64,000 bases of DNA from Nocardioides humilatus (GTDB lineage: Bacteria; Actinomycetota; Actinomycetes; Propionibacteriales; Nocardioidaceae), in assembly GCF_008373755.1 (NCBI RefSeq), contig NZ_VUJV01000003.1, positions 248,001 to 312,000 on the forward strand, written 5' to 3'. Positions 24,816 to 36,639 of this stretch are shown here, one piece after another. The notes under the pieces were generated by a model. The model worked only from the letters and a program-made list of their open reading frames with translations, was not told the origin of the DNA and did no database searches. Position numbers and translations under genes: made by a program. Position 1 is the first letter of the stretch, and the number at the start of each line of letters is the position of its first letter.

Positions 24816-25784
24816 ATGCACCACCCCGGCGCGCTCCCCCGCCTCCTCGCCCTCGCGACCGCCGCGGTCGCCCTGGCAGTCCCTTCCGCGTCGGCTGAGG
24901 TCAGGCCGCCGTATGACGTCCCGGCCGATGACCTCGCCGCCGCCGTGCAGTGCGACGGACACGTCAGGACGTCGCAACGGATCCCGGTGCTCCTCGTCCA
25001 CGGCACGGGAGTCACCGCTGAGGAGAACTGGGGCGTCGGCTACCGCCAGTCGTTGCTCGCTCGCGGCCACGCGGTGTGCACCGTCGACGTCCCCGACTAC
25101 GCCTACGGCGACGTGCAGACCAACGTGCAGTACGTCGCCTTCGCGATCCGTCGCGTCGAGCACCGTGCCGGACGGAAGATCTCGGTGGTTGGCCACAGCC
25201 AGGGCGCCTTCCTGCCGCTGTTCGCGCTGCGGGTGTGGCCGCGTCTGGCCGCCGGGATCGAGGACTTCGTCGGCATCGCCGGCGTCTACGACTCCGGCTC
25301 CGACGCGATCACGGCTGAGTGCGCGTCGGGCGTCGGCTGCGTGCCGTCGTTCCAGCAGATGGCCAGCGGCTCGAACCTCCTCGAGCATCTCGCCCGGCGG
25401 GAGCTGCCCGTCGGACCGTCGTACTCCACGATCGGCACGGACGCCGACGCGACCGTCACTCCTCAGCCGGCGGCCAACCAGCAGCCCGGGGCGCACAGCG
25501 TGCAGATCCAGGATGTGTGCCCGGGCCGCCACATGCCCGTGCCGATGGACCACGTCTTGATGGCCGGCGACGCCGTCATGCACGCCTTGGTCCTCGACGC
25601 GCTCGACCACCGCGGTCCGGCAAGGGTCCGCCGGGTCGATCCCGCGACCTGCTCGCGGCTCTTCTTCCGCGGAGTCGACGTGCCGGGGTTCCTCCTGGAA
25701 GCACCTCAGATCGCGCTGCGCAGCGGAGATCCCGTCACCAGCGAACCTCCGCTCCGGCGCTGGATGCGCCGCGCGACGAGCTGA
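24816..25784 (+). CDS. Secreted lipase (CalB-like alpha/beta hydrolase)
   Basis: A 322-residue secreted lipase. The ATG at 24816 follows AGAGG and opens a signal peptide MHHPGALPRLLALATAAVALAVPSASA (cleavage near residue 27). The mature part has PVLLVHGTGVTAEENWG (oxyanion loop), AVCTVDVPDYAYGDVQTNVQYV and the nucleophile elbow GHSQGA, the pattern of actinobacterial lipases related to Candida antarctica lipase B; an acid and a late His near PMDHVLMAGD complete the triad. It would act on extracellular lipids or esters. An alternative earlier start at 24759 lacks a signal-like fit. Confidence 0.87.
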   Translation: MHHPGALPRLLALATAAVALAVPSASAEVRPPYDVPADDLAAAVQCDGHVRTSQRIPVLLVHGTGVTAEENWGVGYRQSLLARGHAVCTVDVPDYAYGDVQTNVQYVAFAIRRVEHRAGRKISVVGHSQGAFLPLFALRVWPRLAAGIEDFVGIAGVYDSGSDAITAECASGVGCVPSFQQMASGSNLLEHLARRELPVGPSYSTIGTDADATVTPQPAANQQPGAHSVQIQDVCPGRHMPVPMDHVLMAGDAVMHALVLDALDHRGPARVRRVDPATCSRLFFRGVDVPGFLLEAPQIALRSGDPVTSEPPLRRWMRRATS

Positions 25785-25809
25785 CCCCGAGCGGCCCTAC
25801 CGACGAGGC

Positions 25810-26487
25810 TCAGCGGTGGACGGTGGCCGTGACCTGGATGTGGCAGTCGTTCGTCGCCACGCGGTGAACGGAGAAGACCTCGATCGCCACAAACTTGGGG
25901 CCCCCGACCTGCACGTGGAAGACGAGGTGTTCGCCAGCGGGCGCCGCGAGGTGGTTCCACACTTCCCCGTTGGCGGACATCTGCTGATAGCCGGCGTTCT
26001 CCGATCCGTTGTCGACGAAGACGTTGATCGCCTGGTCCATGTTGTTCTCGAAGACGATGCGGCCGTTCTGCGCAAGGTCCCCCGGGCATTCGTAACCGAC
26101 GGTCACGGCAGGGTCGGCCGTCTCGAGGACCGGGTACCAGTAGGTGCTGGGTGACGGCAGCGCCAACGCGCCCATGTCGAAAGCGCCCGGACCTGCGACG
26201 AAGCCGCTGCTGTCGAGTCCGTCGAGCAGGTCGGCGTTCGGCACCTTCGCGAGGGTGCCCTCCTGGATGTCGGCGCCCGTCAGCGTGTTGGTGCGGATGT
26301 CGATCCCACTCAGCCCGCCGTTCAGGGTCGTCTCGTCGCTGATGTCGATGCTGCGCAGCGAGTTGTCGATCACCTCCGCGCTGCCGATCGTCGCGGCGGC
26401 ATAGGCGGTGCCGCTGGTGGCCACCACCAGCGCCAGGTAACCAATCGCGTTGCCGGCCAGATGCCGACCGATCGTGTTGATGAGCAT
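25810..26487 (-). CDS. Secreted/surface protein with repeat-rich N-terminal half, function unknown
   Basis: A 225-residue protein. The ATG at 26487 is chosen because AAGGGAG lies 7 nt upstream and it gives a signal-like MLINTIGRHLAGNAIGYLALVVATSGTAYA. The N-terminal half repeats short Ile/Asp motifs (SAEVIDNSLRSIDISDET, LSGIDIRTNTLTGADIQ) that look like a left-handed or stalk-like beta-helix, as in phage tail and surface proteins. The C-terminal half (from GAFDMGALALPSP) is a separate beta-rich domain with NDCHIQVTATVHR at the end. No enzyme motif. It converges on the lipase gene. Confidence 0.7.
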   Translation of the reverse strand: MLINTIGRHLAGNAIGYLALVVATSGTAYAAATIGSAEVIDNSLRSIDISDETTLNGGLSGIDIRTNTLTGADIQEGTLAKVPNADLLDGLDSSGFVAGPGAFDMGALALPSPSTYWYPVLETADPAVTVGYECPGDLAQNGRIVFENNMDQAINVFVDNGSENAGYQQMSANGEVWNHLAAPAGEHLVFHVQVGGPKFVAIEVFSVHRVATNDCHIQVTATVHR

Positions 26488-26545
26488 GCGCCTACTCCCT
26501 TGGTTGCTCGCCACCATCACACGGCGGGACGGAAAGTAAAGGCGT

Positions 26546-27574
26546 TCAGCGCAATTGGTCCTCCACGAATCTTCCGCTCCGCTTCATCGACTCCTCGAAG
26601 GAGTCGATGAAGTCGTGACCCTCGCCGGGATAGACGGCGAGGGTGACGTCCTTCCCGGCAGCGCGCAGCGCGCGGACGGTCTCGCGGCTCCAGGCGATCG
26701 GGCAGGTCTCGTCGGCGGTGCCGTGGTTGATCAGCAGCGGCTCGGTGATCCGGTCGACGTAGGTGCGCGAGCTGACGCCCCTCCAGAATTCCGGGTTGTC
26801 GCGGGGGGAGCCGTAGATCATGTCGATCCCGGCACGCAGGTCCGCGCGTTCCGGCCCGGACAGGAAGTGCCGGTAGATGTCGGAGACGTCGGAGCTGACC
26901 GGCGCCCAGACCACAGCCGCGTCCGTGAGGCCGGGGACCGCGACGAGGGCGTTGAGCACCACGCCCCCGCCCAGCGACCGCCCGGCGAGCGCGACCCGGT
27001 CGTCGTCGACCGGTCCGTCCCAGGCACGCAGAGCGAGCACCGCGTTGATCACGTCGGTCGTGTAGCCGATGCTCAGGTCGGCGCCGGGGATGCCCTCGCT
27101 GTCAGAGCTCCCGTAGTTGCGGTAGTCGACGTGCAGGGCGACATAGCCGTGGTCGGCGAACCACGTGCGCTCGCGGGTCATCCCCTGACCGATCACGTAG
27201 TCGTCGGGATCGATGTAGCCGTGCGCGAGCACGACCGCGGGGAACGGCCCCTCCCCCTCCGGTATCGCGATCCGCCCGGAGATGGTGAGTCCGTCGCCGC
27301 GGTAGGTGACGTCGTACTGGCGCTGGGTCGGCGTGCGCTCGACGAGCTTGCCGATGCGCAGCCGGCTGCCGTCGTAGTCCTTGTCGAAGAGGGCGGGCAG
27401 GGAGACCGCGTCGGGTTCCTCGACGGGCGCCACCGACGAGCCGGACGGCGTCCCCGACGTCGCCTCGGTCGGCGCCGGCGACGGGTTGGGACTGGCCTCC
27501 GACGGCTCGGACCCGGGCTGCGTGCAGCCGCTCAGGATGCAGGCAGCCACCACCGCCGAGACGAACCGCTTCAC
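26546..27574 (-). CDS. Lipoprotein alpha/beta hydrolase (dienelactone hydrolase/S9-like)
   Basis: A 342-residue lipoprotein. The GTG at 27574 gives MKRFVSAVVAACILSGCTQP with lipobox LSGC (Cys17), then a Ser/Pro/Thr linker to about residue 55. The catalytic part has VVLAHGYIDPDDYV, GYVALHVDYRNYGSSD, the nucleophile elbow AGRSLGGG, HGTADETCP (acid) and GEGHDF (His), a complete alpha/beta hydrolase triad of the type in dienelactone hydrolases and acylaminoacyl peptidases. Surface-bound esterase or peptidase is likely; substrate unknown. It is divergent from the DGPF/sigma pair at 27679. Confidence 0.87.
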   Translation of the reverse strand: MKRFVSAVVAACILSGCTQPGSEPSEASPNPSPAPTEATSGTPSGSSVAPVEEPDAVSLPALFDKDYDGSRLRIGKLVERTPTQRQYDVTYRGDGLTISGRIAIPEGEGPFPAVVLAHGYIDPDDYVIGQGMTRERTWFADHGYVALHVDYRNYGSSDSEGIPGADLSIGYTTDVINAVLALRAWDGPVDDDRVALAGRSLGGGVVLNALVAVPGLTDAAVVWAPVSSDVSDIYRHFLSGPERADLRAGIDMIYGSPRDNPEFWRGVSSRTYVDRITEPLLINHGTADETCPIAWSRETVRALRAAGKDVTLAVYPGEGHDFIDSFEESMKRSGRFVEDQLR

Positions 27575-27613
27575 GCCCCCAGTCTGCAGGTCGCAAAGAA
27601 TTTTCCCGGAGGC

Positions 27614-27642
27614 TGTCGATTTCACTGGTCGAGCGGCGACGG
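27614..27642 (+). promoter_or_regulatory. Candidate ECF42-type promoter of the DGPF/sigma operon
   Basis: TGTCGA at 27614-27619 and CGACGG at 27637-27642 are separated by 17 bp. TGTCGA with a downstream CGA/CGT motif is the element I recall for ECF42 sigma autoregulation. It lies 37 bp upstream of the DGPF gene start. Inference only. Confidence 0.5.
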
Positions 27643-27678
27643 AGGGGTGAAGGATCCACCCCACCGAAAGGACTCGAG

Positions 27679-28035
27679 ATGAAGTACGTGCTGATGTTCA
27701 CCAGCGACCCCGCCCAGCTCGCCAGCGTGAGCGAGGAGGACGCCCAGGCCGTCTACGGAAAGATCTACGCCTGTTTCCAGGAGAACGGCGCCGTCATCAC
27801 CGACTCCGGCGCCGAGCTCCAGCCGATCGACACCGCGACGACGGTCAAGCACGGCGGCGTGGTCGTCGACGGACCGTTCAACGAGGCCAAGGAGGTCGTC
27901 GGCGGCTTCAGCGTGATCGACGTGCCTGACATGGACGCCGCGATCGCGCTCGCCAAGACCTGGCCGCACCTGGAGTTCCCCGGCGTCGCGGTCGAGATCC
28001 GGCCGATGGTCGAGGACTACAGCCAGTTCGAGTGA
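27679..28035 (+). CDS. YCII-related DGPF-domain protein
   Basis: A 118-residue protein, MKYVLMFTSDPAQLAS..., with a ferredoxin-like YCII fold and the signature VVVDGPFNEAKEVVGGF that names the DGPF family. Such genes are nearly always next to an ECF42 sigma factor, as here (19 bp to the sigma gene at 28054). Their molecular role is not settled; they are likely targets or partners of that sigma. The ATG at 27679 follows GAAAGGA. Confidence 0.92.
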   Translation: MKYVLMFTSDPAQLASVSEEDAQAVYGKIYACFQENGAVITDSGAELQPIDTATTVKHGGVVVDGPFNEAKEVVGGFSVIDVPDMDAAIALAKTWPHLEFPGVAVEIRPMVEDYSQFE

Positions 28036-28053
28036 CCACTCGATGACCGCCCC

Positions 28054-29304
28054 ATGACCACCAGCGACGGTCTGCTGGCCGCGACGATCCGCGAGGAGTC
28101 GGGCCGGCTGGTCACCGCCCTGTACCGCCGCTTCGGCGACTTCGACGTCGCCGAGGAGGCGGTGCAGGGCGCGGTCGCCGAGGCGCTGGTGGCCTGGCGG
28201 CGCGACGGGGAGCCGCGCAATCCGGCCGCCTGGCTCACGACCGCTGCCCAACGCAACGCGCTGGACCTGCTCAGGTCCTCCGGACGCCGCGCTCGTACGG
28301 CGGAACGCCTCGCCGCCGGCAGTGACGATGTCGCTCCCGGGGCTGACGAAGTCGCCGCCATCGATCCCGACGACCGGCTCCCCCTGCTCTTCGCCTGCTG
28401 CCACCCTGCCCTCGCGCCCGAAGCCCGCCTCGCCCTGACTCTCCGCGCCGTCATCGGTCTCACCACGCCGCAGATCGCCCGCGCCTTCCTAGTCAACGAG
28501 CAGACGCTCGCGCAACGGATCGTGCGGGCCAAGCGGAAGATCGTCGCCACCGGCATCGAGCTCAAGGTGCCCGAGGAGATCCACGACCTCGACGCGAGGC
28601 TGACCGATGTGCTGGCTGTCATCTACCTCGCTTACAACGAGGCCTTCGTCGCCTCGACCGGCAGCACCCACGACCGCGACCTCGGTGCCGACGCCGTCTG
28701 GCTGGCCGAGGTCGTCGCGCGCAGCCTCCCCGACCAGGCGGAGGCGTGGGGGCTGGCCGCTCTGCTCCGCATCCAGCACGGGCGCGCCGCCGCGCGCTTC
28801 ACCCCGACCGGCGACCTCGTGCTGCTCCGCGACCAGGACCGGTCGCTGTGGGACGCGAGTGCTTTCAAGCAGGCCGGGGAGCACCTCGCCCGGGCCGCCT
28901 CACTGCACTCCCCCGGCCGGCTCCAGCTCCAGGCGGCGATCGCGATGTGTCATGCCGAGGCGGCGTCGTGGGCCGACACCGACTGGCTCCAGATCGTCAC
29001 GCTCTACGGCTTCCTGATCCGCGAGGACGCCTCGCCCGTCGTACGTCTCAACGGCGCGATCGCCCTCGCCCAGTTCGGCCCGGAGCAGACCGAGATCGCG
29101 CTGCGCGACATCGATCGGCTGGCCGACGAGCTGGCCGGCTACCACCTCTGGCACGCGACGCGGGCCGAGCTGCTCCGGATGCTCGGCCGCGACGACGACG
29201 CCGCGGCCGCCGACACGCGGGCGCTCGAGCTCACCACCAACGACGCCGAGCGCCGCCTCATCCAGACCCGGCTCCGCAAGCACCCACTCACCGACGGCTC
29301 GTAG
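28054..29304 (+). CDS. ECF42-type RNA polymerase sigma factor with long C-terminal extension
   Basis: A 416-residue sigma factor. Sigma-2 is at about 10-85 (LVTALYRRFGDFDVAEEAVQGAVAEALVAWRRDGEP, then NPAAWLTTAAQRNALDLLR). Sigma-4 is at about 110-185, with LTLRAVIGLTTPQIARAFLVNEQTLAQRIVRAKRKI. The rest, to residue 416, is the DUF6596-type helical extension (VIYLAYNEAF, AEAWGLAALLRIQHGRAAARF, VRLNGAIALAQFGPEQTE, YHLWHATRAELLRMLGRDDDA), known to be required for activity in ECF41/ECF42-like factors. No anti-sigma is adjacent, as expected for the group. Paired with the DGPF gene upstream. Confidence 0.93.
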   Translation: MTTSDGLLAATIREESGRLVTALYRRFGDFDVAEEAVQGAVAEALVAWRRDGEPRNPAAWLTTAAQRNALDLLRSSGRRARTAERLAAGSDDVAPGADEVAAIDPDDRLPLLFACCHPALAPEARLALTLRAVIGLTTPQIARAFLVNEQTLAQRIVRAKRKIVATGIELKVPEEIHDLDARLTDVLAVIYLAYNEAFVASTGSTHDRDLGADAVWLAEVVARSLPDQAEAWGLAALLRIQHGRAAARFTPTGDLVLLRDQDRSLWDASAFKQAGEHLARAASLHSPGRLQLQAAIAMCHAEAASWADTDWLQIVTLYGFLIREDASPVVRLNGAIALAQFGPEQTEIALRDIDRLADELAGYHLWHATRAELLRMLGRDDDAAAADTRALELTTNDAERRLIQTRLRKHPLTDGS

Positions 29305-29312
29305 AAGCCTCG

Positions 29313-29339
29313 GGAACCCGACCGCCCCGCCATCTCGTC
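29313..29339 (+). promoter_or_regulatory. Candidate ECF-type promoter (GGAAC...CGTC)
   Basis: GGAAC at 29313-29317 and CGTC at 29336-29339, 18 bp apart, precede the second SigE-family sigma by 32 bp. This is the usual actinobacterial ECF promoter pattern and suggests autoregulation. By-eye only. Confidence 0.45.
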
Positions 29340-29371
29340 GGTCAGGATGAGGGGCCCTTCGGAGGTGTGCA

Positions 29372-29872
29372 TTGGACGACGCGGAGTACGACGACTACGT
29401 GCTCGCGCGGTGGCCTGCCCTCGTCCGCTCAGCAGTCGGGTTGGGTTGCGATCCGGAGGAGGCACGCGACCTCGCCCAGACCACCTTGCTGCGCTGCTAC
29501 CTCGCTTGGCGGAAGGTACGCAAAGCACGTGATCGGGACGCGTACGTCTACCGGATCCTCCTCAACTGCTTCCGCGACAGCCGCCGTCGGCAGTGGTGGG
29601 GCGAGGTGCCGACCGACGCCCTGCCGGATCGCCCTGCCGCCGGCGACGCGACGGTGGATGCGGACCTCGCCGACGCCGTACGGCGCGCCCTCGCCGATCT
29701 CGACGACGGCCAGCGGGCGGTCGTGGTGCTGCGCTACTTCGCGCATCTCAGCGAGGCCCAGACGGCCGCCGTGCTCGGCATCGCCCCCGGCACGGTCAAG
29801 AGCCGCCTCTCCCGGGCCCTCGCCCGTCTCGCCACCCACCCCCAGTTGTCCGACCCGGTCGAAGGAGCCTGA
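29372..29872 (+). CDS. Second SigE-family RNA polymerase sigma factor
   Basis: A 166-residue ECF sigma. TTG at 29372 is chosen because GGAGGTG lies 8 nt upstream. Sigma-2: YVLARWPALVRSAVGLGCDPEEARDLAQTTLLRCYLAWRKV. Sigma-4: LDDGQRAVVVLRYFAHLSEAQTAAVLGIAPGTVKSRLSRALARL. It resembles the SigE-type factor at 22961 but is clearly a different paralogue. The downstream membrane gene starts 2 nt after its stop, so they form an operon. Confidence 0.92.
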   Translation: MDDAEYDDYVLARWPALVRSAVGLGCDPEEARDLAQTTLLRCYLAWRKVRKARDRDAYVYRILLNCFRDSRRRQWWGEVPTDALPDRPAAGDATVDADLADAVRRALADLDDGQRAVVVLRYFAHLSEAQTAAVLGIAPGTVKSRLSRALARLATHPQLSDPVEGA

Positions 29873-29873
29873 C

Positions 29874-31067
29874 ATGACCGAGCCCCGCGTCCTGCCCGAC
29901 GTCATCGAGCGTTTCCTCGACACGCCTGTCGCCACCCCGGCCCTTGCCGAACTGCGCGCCGCTGGCGCGGTCGCCGTACGACGTCGGAGGCGGCGCATGC
30001 TCTCCGGCACCGCTCTCGCCGTCGCCCTGATCGTCGGGGGCGTTGCTGTGGGTCACCAGGTCTTGAGCAGCGACGGCGACCGAGCGGACGACCCGGTGCC
30101 ACCGCCGGCCGACAGCACGTTGGAACCGCCGCCGGGGATGCGGTGGGCGGGGACCGGGCGTGTGGTCGTCGCGGTGCCGTCCGGCTGGAAGGACCTCCAG
30201 GCCGAACCGTGCCGACCGGCTGTCCCCGCGGTCTACTTCCTGAGCACCGAGGGCCGTCACTGCAGCCTTGCGCTGCCCGCGTCGTCACTTCTGATCAGTG
30301 ACCACCCACTGGCAATCCCCAGCGACCACGAGGCGGTGGACGGACAGGTCGACGGCTACGACGTGGTGGTCGACAGCGAGCTCTGCGCCCAGCCGAGGGT
30401 GATGACCTGCTCACTCGACATCTCCGTCCCGGACCTCGGCGCCTACTTCCGGATCACGATCCACGGCACCGAGGCAGAGCAACAGGATCTGGTCGCCGTC
30501 CGGCAGTCCCTCACCGTGCTGCCCGATAGCCAGGCGGCGGTCCCCTTGGTCAAGAGCTGGCACCGCAGCGACGTCGAGGACGCCGTCGCGGCGATGCAGG
30601 CGCTCGGTCTGGAGCCCACCGTCGAGGACGGGTGTCACGACGCCGGCCTGTGCGATCTGGCCGTGTGGACCGATCCTCCGGCGGGACGGGTGGTCGCAGC
30701 GGGCACGCCCGTCACGATCTTCGTCGTCGGTTGGGGCGACGGTCCAGATCCCTACCCACTCGACCAGCTGACGTGCGACAACCCCTACCAGCGTTCGAGC
30801 GGCACGATCGACGTCATCGCTCCCCGGTCGCCGAAGGAGGCCCGCGAGCAGGACTGGCCGTCCGACCCCATGGCCGCGGTCGAAGGCGTGCCCGACGCGC
30901 CGCTGTGGCGGCACCTCGGGATCGCGGACCTCACCCTCCTCGACGCATGGGACGACGGCCTGGCCAGTGTCTCGGCACAGGACGCCGATGGCCGTACGGT
31001 CCTCATCATGCGCGTGGAGGAGTTGGTCGAGGGCGCCTGGGCGATGACAGGGACCGAGACCTGCTGA
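29874..31067 (+). CDS. Single-pass membrane protein with PASTA-like domain, paired with the sigma factor
   Basis: A 397-residue protein, start ATG at 29874 with GAAGGAG upstream. The short cytoplasmic N terminus (about 40 residues, Arg-rich) is followed by one helix (43-61) and an extracellular part. Around 225-290 there is a PASTA-like segment: SDVEDAVAAMQALGLEPTVED and DPPAGRVVAAGTPVTIFV, the pattern that binds peptidoglycan stem peptides in kinases and penicillin-binding proteins. The C terminus is a separate beta domain. A role as a cell-wall sensor that restrains the sigma factor is plausible but inferred; no ZAS domain is seen. Confidence 0.78.
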   Translation: MTEPRVLPDVIERFLDTPVATPALAELRAAGAVAVRRRRRRMLSGTALAVALIVGGVAVGHQVLSSDGDRADDPVPPPADSTLEPPPGMRWAGTGRVVVAVPSGWKDLQAEPCRPAVPAVYFLSTEGRHCSLALPASSLLISDHPLAIPSDHEAVDGQVDGYDVVVDSELCAQPRVMTCSLDISVPDLGAYFRITIHGTEAEQQDLVAVRQSLTVLPDSQAAVPLVKSWHRSDVEDAVAAMQALGLEPTVEDGCHDAGLCDLAVWTDPPAGRVVAAGTPVTIFVVGWGDGPDPYPLDQLTCDNPYQRSSGTIDVIAPRSPKEAREQDWPSDPMAAVEGVPDAPLWRHLGIADLTLLDAWDDGLASVSAQDADGRTVLIMRVEELVEGAWAMTGTETC

Positions 31068-31086
31068 CCAAGGCCAGCGCTTCAGG

Positions 31087-33638
31087 TCATGGGCAGATGA
31101 GGTAGTCGAACCCGACGTCGGAGCTGGCGCCGGTCGGTGTGCCGAGGACGTCGATCCGGACGGAGTGTTGAGCATCGGGCAGAGGCGCCGAATCGAAGAG
31201 CAGCTGCTTGTGGACGATCGCGGCGCCATGCAGGTCGACGGTCGCCTTCGCGACACCGTCGACGTAGACCGTCACCTTGCCCGAGGTCGGCGTCTTCGTG
31301 CCGTAGATCCTCAGATCGGTGCCGCGGCAGATCACCTTGTACGACGGCCGGGTACTCGTGTCACCAGTGGTGGCGTGCCACCCGATGTCCAGCGACCCAC
31401 CATAGGTACCGGCCGTGGCGACCCGGGCGAAGTAGCCGCGCACCTTCACGCTGTTCTCCTCGAACGTCATGGCACCGGCCTGGAACGCATCGACGTTGAC
31501 CCAGGTCCCCGTCGAGGCGGCCGGTTTCGTGCCAGTGACCCGAACCTCGAGAGTGTGCGCACCGCCTGCCAGGCCGGTCTTGGTGAAGACCGACACCTGC
31601 CACTGCGTCGTGGCCGCGTAGAAGTTCGCCGTCCCCGCGCTGACCCCGTCGACGAACACGGTCGCGTAGCCACCGTTCGGCATCCGCGTGCCCTTCACGA
31701 CCACGCTGGTGCCGGTGAACGGCAGCACCAGCTTGTAGCCGGCCTTGTTCGCCGCCGAGTAGAAGCCACCCGACGCCGCCGCGTTGGCGTCACGGTCCCA
31801 GGTATCGATCAGAGCCGGCGACTTGTCATCCACCACCGTCGAGGTCCGCCGCACCCAGGAGGTCGGCGCGACCGGGTTGCCCGCAGGATCGGTGATCCCG
31901 GCCAACAGCCGAGCGGTGTACCGCTCGCCGGGAACCAGCGGCACCTTCGGGGTGAACGTCGCCGTCGTCGCGGTCTTGGTCACCGTGCCCGCCACCAGCG
32001 TCGCACCCGCGCTCACTGTGAACGTGCTCGCCGACACCCCGACCACCGGCTCGGAGAACGTCGCCGTGAACGTCGTGGTGATCGCCGCACCAGCGCTCGG
32101 CGTCATCGCCACCACCGTCGGCGCCACCACGTCTCCGGCCCGCTCCAGCGCCCCCATGTCCACGGTGCCCCCGTTGATCCGAGGGAACCCCCTGGCGTCC
32201 GTCGTCACACCCGCCGGCACGCTCGCGTTGTCACCCGCGTTGATCGCCGGCGAACCCGAATCAAGCGATAGTTCTCCGCCCTGCGACGGAGCCGGCGGCA
32301 CTGGCGTCACGAACTTCGGATCCACATCCAGGTTCCCCACGCCCGGCAACCCACCCTGCACGATGCTGTGCTGCGTGTCCGACGCGCCTGCAGGCCCCGA
32401 GTAGGACACCCCGTTGGCCCACAGGATGCTGTTGCGGATGGTCGGATGGAGCCCCACGCTCTTGAGGCCACCCGTGTCCGGTGCGGAGTTGCCGGACACG
32501 GTCAGGTTGACGAGCGTCGCGATGGAGCTGTTGAACACCCCGCCGGCCTGGCTGGAGGCTGTGTTGCCGGACACGACGACGTCGGTCAGATGCGGACTAC
32601 CGATCCTGGCGACAATCCCGCCACCGATACCGACCAGTGGGGGCCGTTCTGGGCGACGTTGCCGGTGACGAACACGTTGGCGATGTTCATCTGATGGGTG
32701 TTGGAACCGTCTCTGAGGTAGATACCGCCCCCGTAGCCTCCGGCGGTGTTGCCGGAGACTCCGCTGTTCCGCAGGTCGAGGTCGCCGAGGACGTACAGCC
32801 CGCCGCCGCCACCCTCACCGAAGTCAATCGGCCCGGCCCCATCGGCCTCGTTGCCGGTGATGGTGGAGCTGTCAATGGCCAGGGTCGACAGGGAGTAGAT
32901 CCCGCCGCCTTGCCAGCTTGCGACGTTATCGGTGACCTCTACGCCGTCGAGGACGGCGTGGTGGGCCCACATCCCACCACCCTGCTCGGCGGCGAAGTTG
33001 TTGGAGATGGTGACGTCGGTGAGGGTCGGGGTGCCGTTCAGCACGTACATGCCGCCGCCGTAGTGAGCCGTGTTCTGTGTGATCACGAGGTGGGAGAGCT
33101 GCGGGTTCCCGCCGTCGAGGTACATCCCAGCGCCGTAGTTGTAGGACAGGCCTCCTGAGTTGGCGTAACCGTTCTTGATGGTGAACCCGTCGAGGACGCT
33201 GCCGTTGGCGTTGTAGGTCTCCACGACATGGCTCGCGTTATCGGTGTCGACTCCTGGGTCCCCGATGTTCCCGTCGAGGATGGTCGGGTTGGCCAGCCAG
33301 TTGCGCTGCGACAGATCGGTCTCCGTGCCGTCGAAGCCCCCGTAGATCTCGACACCGCCCCACAGGTTGAAGTAGCGGATCCCTCCAGCGAGGATGTACG
33401 GCTTGTAGGTGCCGGCCTTCACCCACAGCTGCTGGCCGGCGACCGCATAAAATGCCGCGGGCAACAGGTCCTTGGCGTTCGCCCAGCTCGACCCGTCCTG
33501 GGTGCCCGCACCACCGGGCACCACGTAGACCACGGTGACCGCGGCCTTCGCGGGCGGCGTGGGAGCGAGCGGACCTACGAGAACGGCGGTCGCGATGACT
33601 ATGGCGACGGACAGCCGCCCCATGATCGAACTGCGCAT
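31087..33638 (-). pseudogene. Right-handed beta-helix surface protein interrupted by a frameshift
   Basis: The gene starts at ATG 33638 (AGGAG 7 nt upstream) with signal peptide MRSSIMGRLSVAIVIATAVL and runs through beta-helix repeats (VLDGFTIKNGYANSGG, LTDVTISNNFAAEQGGGMW) to about 32640. There the frame breaks: it reads NGPHW then stops at 32586. The other frame continues as IGGGIVARIGSPHLTDVVVSG and stays open to 31087. One extra G at the GGGGG run 32639-32643 restores a single frame of about 850 codons. Downstream are an SbsA-type Ig-like domain (VVAMTPSAGAAITTTFTATF) and two carbohydrate-binding-like modules. It resembles choice-of-anchor-Q proteins. It may be a pseudogene, a phase-variable gene or a sequencing error. 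Confidence 0.8.
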
Positions 33639-33732
33639 CGGGAACTCCTGTTGGCCGAGAACCCCCAGTGCAGGCACTGTAAGTCGGGGACAACGGGCCG
33701 CCGCAGCAGAACGCCGAAAAGTTTTCTTTAGG

Positions 33733-36560
<2,828 letters not shown>

Positions 36561-36568
36561 CAAAAGAC

Positions 36569-36620
36569 TTGCATGAAACGAAACCGTTCCGTACTCTCTG
36601 TTGAAACGAAACCGTTCCGT
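36569..36620 (+). promoter_or_regulatory. Promoter with two tandem operators for the TetR regulator
   Basis: TTGCAT (36569-36574) and TACTCT (36592-36597) are spaced by 17 bp, a good sigma70-type promoter. The 19-bp unit TGAAACGAAACCGTTCCGT occurs twice, at 36574-36592 and 36602-36620 (28 bp apart). Its core ACGAAACCGTTCCGT is an imperfect palindrome. The first copy fills the spacer between -35 and -10, the second lies just downstream, so a bound TetR dimer would block transcription. Confidence 0.85.
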
Positions 36621-36639
36621 TCCATTTGCGAGGTGCTCG

